A stretch of DNA of 7,024 nt. Source: JARIHD01 sp041743655 (GTDB lineage Bacteria; Patescibacteriota; Saccharimonadia; Saccharimonadales; UBA4665). Positions within the stretch are counted from its first letter, which is position 1. Each line of letters starts with the position of its first letter. The notes beneath the pieces are model-generated. The model saw nothing but the letters and a program-made list of their open reading frames with translations. It searched no databases and was not told where the DNA came from. Positions 6,863 through 7,024 of the stretch are shown piece by piece. Made by a program: the position numbers and the translations under genes. The stretch spans positions 1 to 7,024 of the forward strand of contig JBGTMJ010000055.1 of the NCBI GenBank assembly GCA_041743655.1, written 5' to 3'.

Positions 6863-6868
6863 TGTATA
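6863..6868 (-). promoter_or_regulatory. Possible -10 box (TATACA) before the HExxH gene
   Basis: On the minus strand, TATACA (4 of 6 against consensus) lies 8 nt before the ATG at 6854, the same arrangement as at radA. No good -35 is visible. The gene may instead be cotranscribed with the one ending at 6905. If real, it favours ATG 6854 and a near-leaderless message. Confidence 0.25.
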
Positions 6869-6904
6869 CTATTCTGACCGTTAACATACTCGGCAAAGTA
6901 ACTG

Positions 6905-7024
6905 CTATTCTCTGATTGAGTCGTAAGTCAGTTCACCATCCTTGGCACCGATCTGGATGATCTGAACCAGCCCACCTTCCATGATCGCCAACGCGCCGTG
7001 GGTCTCGATAAACCGGAAGTTCGC
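6905..7024 (-). CDS. C-terminal 39 residues of an unrecognised protein (cut by window edge)
   Basis: An open frame enters from the window edge on the minus strand and ends at TAG 6905-6907. The 39 visible residues begin A-N-F-R-F-I-E-T-H-G and include M-E-G-G-L-V-Q-I-I-Q-I-G (25-26 residues before the end onward), ending T-Y-D-S-I-R-E. There are no cysteines or membrane segments in this part. I do not recognise the family; a C-terminal helix-turn-helix segment of a secretion-type ATPase was considered but cannot be supported. The codons look coding (G/C-rich third positions such as GAG, CTG, ATC), and the gene points the same way as the HExxH gene, ending 50 nt before the chosen start of that gene (17 nt before ATG 6887). 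The two could form one operon. Confidence 0.6.
   Translation of the reverse strand, partial: ANFRFIETHGALAIMEGGLVQIIQIGAKDGELTYDSIRE

Noticed and set aside
6863..6873. An 11-nt string TGTATACTATT shared with the promoter of the 70-aa gene (there on the opposite strand)
   Set aside because: It is AT-rich and -10-like, and no plus-strand gene or -35 box follows it here; most likely coincidence.
365..7024. Recoding of UGA, since none of the six visible stop codons is TGA
   Set aside because: No long frame contains in-frame TGA and glycine uses GGN codons throughout, so code 25 is not indicated; six stops are too few to argue that TGA is avoided.

Overview
The window most resembles a member of the candidate phyla radiation (CPR/Patescibacteria), probably a Saccharibacteria-like (TM7) genome. 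Three things point there: a class A penicillin-binding protein with a long basic N-terminal tail and a cysteine-bearing Ig-like tail, a compact radA-yacL pair, and a membrane-anchored HExxH/coiled-coil protein of a kind I associate with these lineages. This lineage call is inference from protein character, not a search result. All complete genes read through with the standard code. I see no mobile element, CRISPR array, tRNA or rRNA.

Layout. Positions 1-272 (minus) hold the N-terminal 90 residues of tyrosyl-tRNA synthetase, cut by the window edge. Positions 365-577 (minus) hold a 70-residue protein I do not recognise, with a strong Shine-Dalgarno and a plausible promoter. Positions 578-796 are a divergent promoter region. 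From 797 to 3547 (plus) runs a large bifunctional peptidoglycan synthase (class A PBP). It converges on a minus-strand block: yacL-like PIN/TRAM protein (3583-4404), radA (4407-5768), a membrane-anchored HExxH protein (5877-about 6854), and the last 39 codons of an unrecognised gene (6905-7024).

How the genes relate. radA and yacL are 2 nt apart and are almost certainly one transcription unit; this pairing echoes the radA-disA-yacL neighbourhood of Firmicutes, without disA. radA has a near-consensus -10 box only 9 nt before its ATG and no Shine-Dalgarno, which suggests a nearly leaderless mRNA. The PBP builds the cell wall outside the membrane. The HExxH protein is predicted to be membrane-anchored with its putative metal site outside, but nothing in the sequence ties it to the PBP.

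Most worth a second look: the HExxH plus coiled-coil protein, the altered HIGH motif of the tyrosyl-tRNA synthetase (T-I-G-N), the orphan 70-residue protein, the four close cysteine pairs in the exported part of the PBP, and the leaderless-looking radA start.
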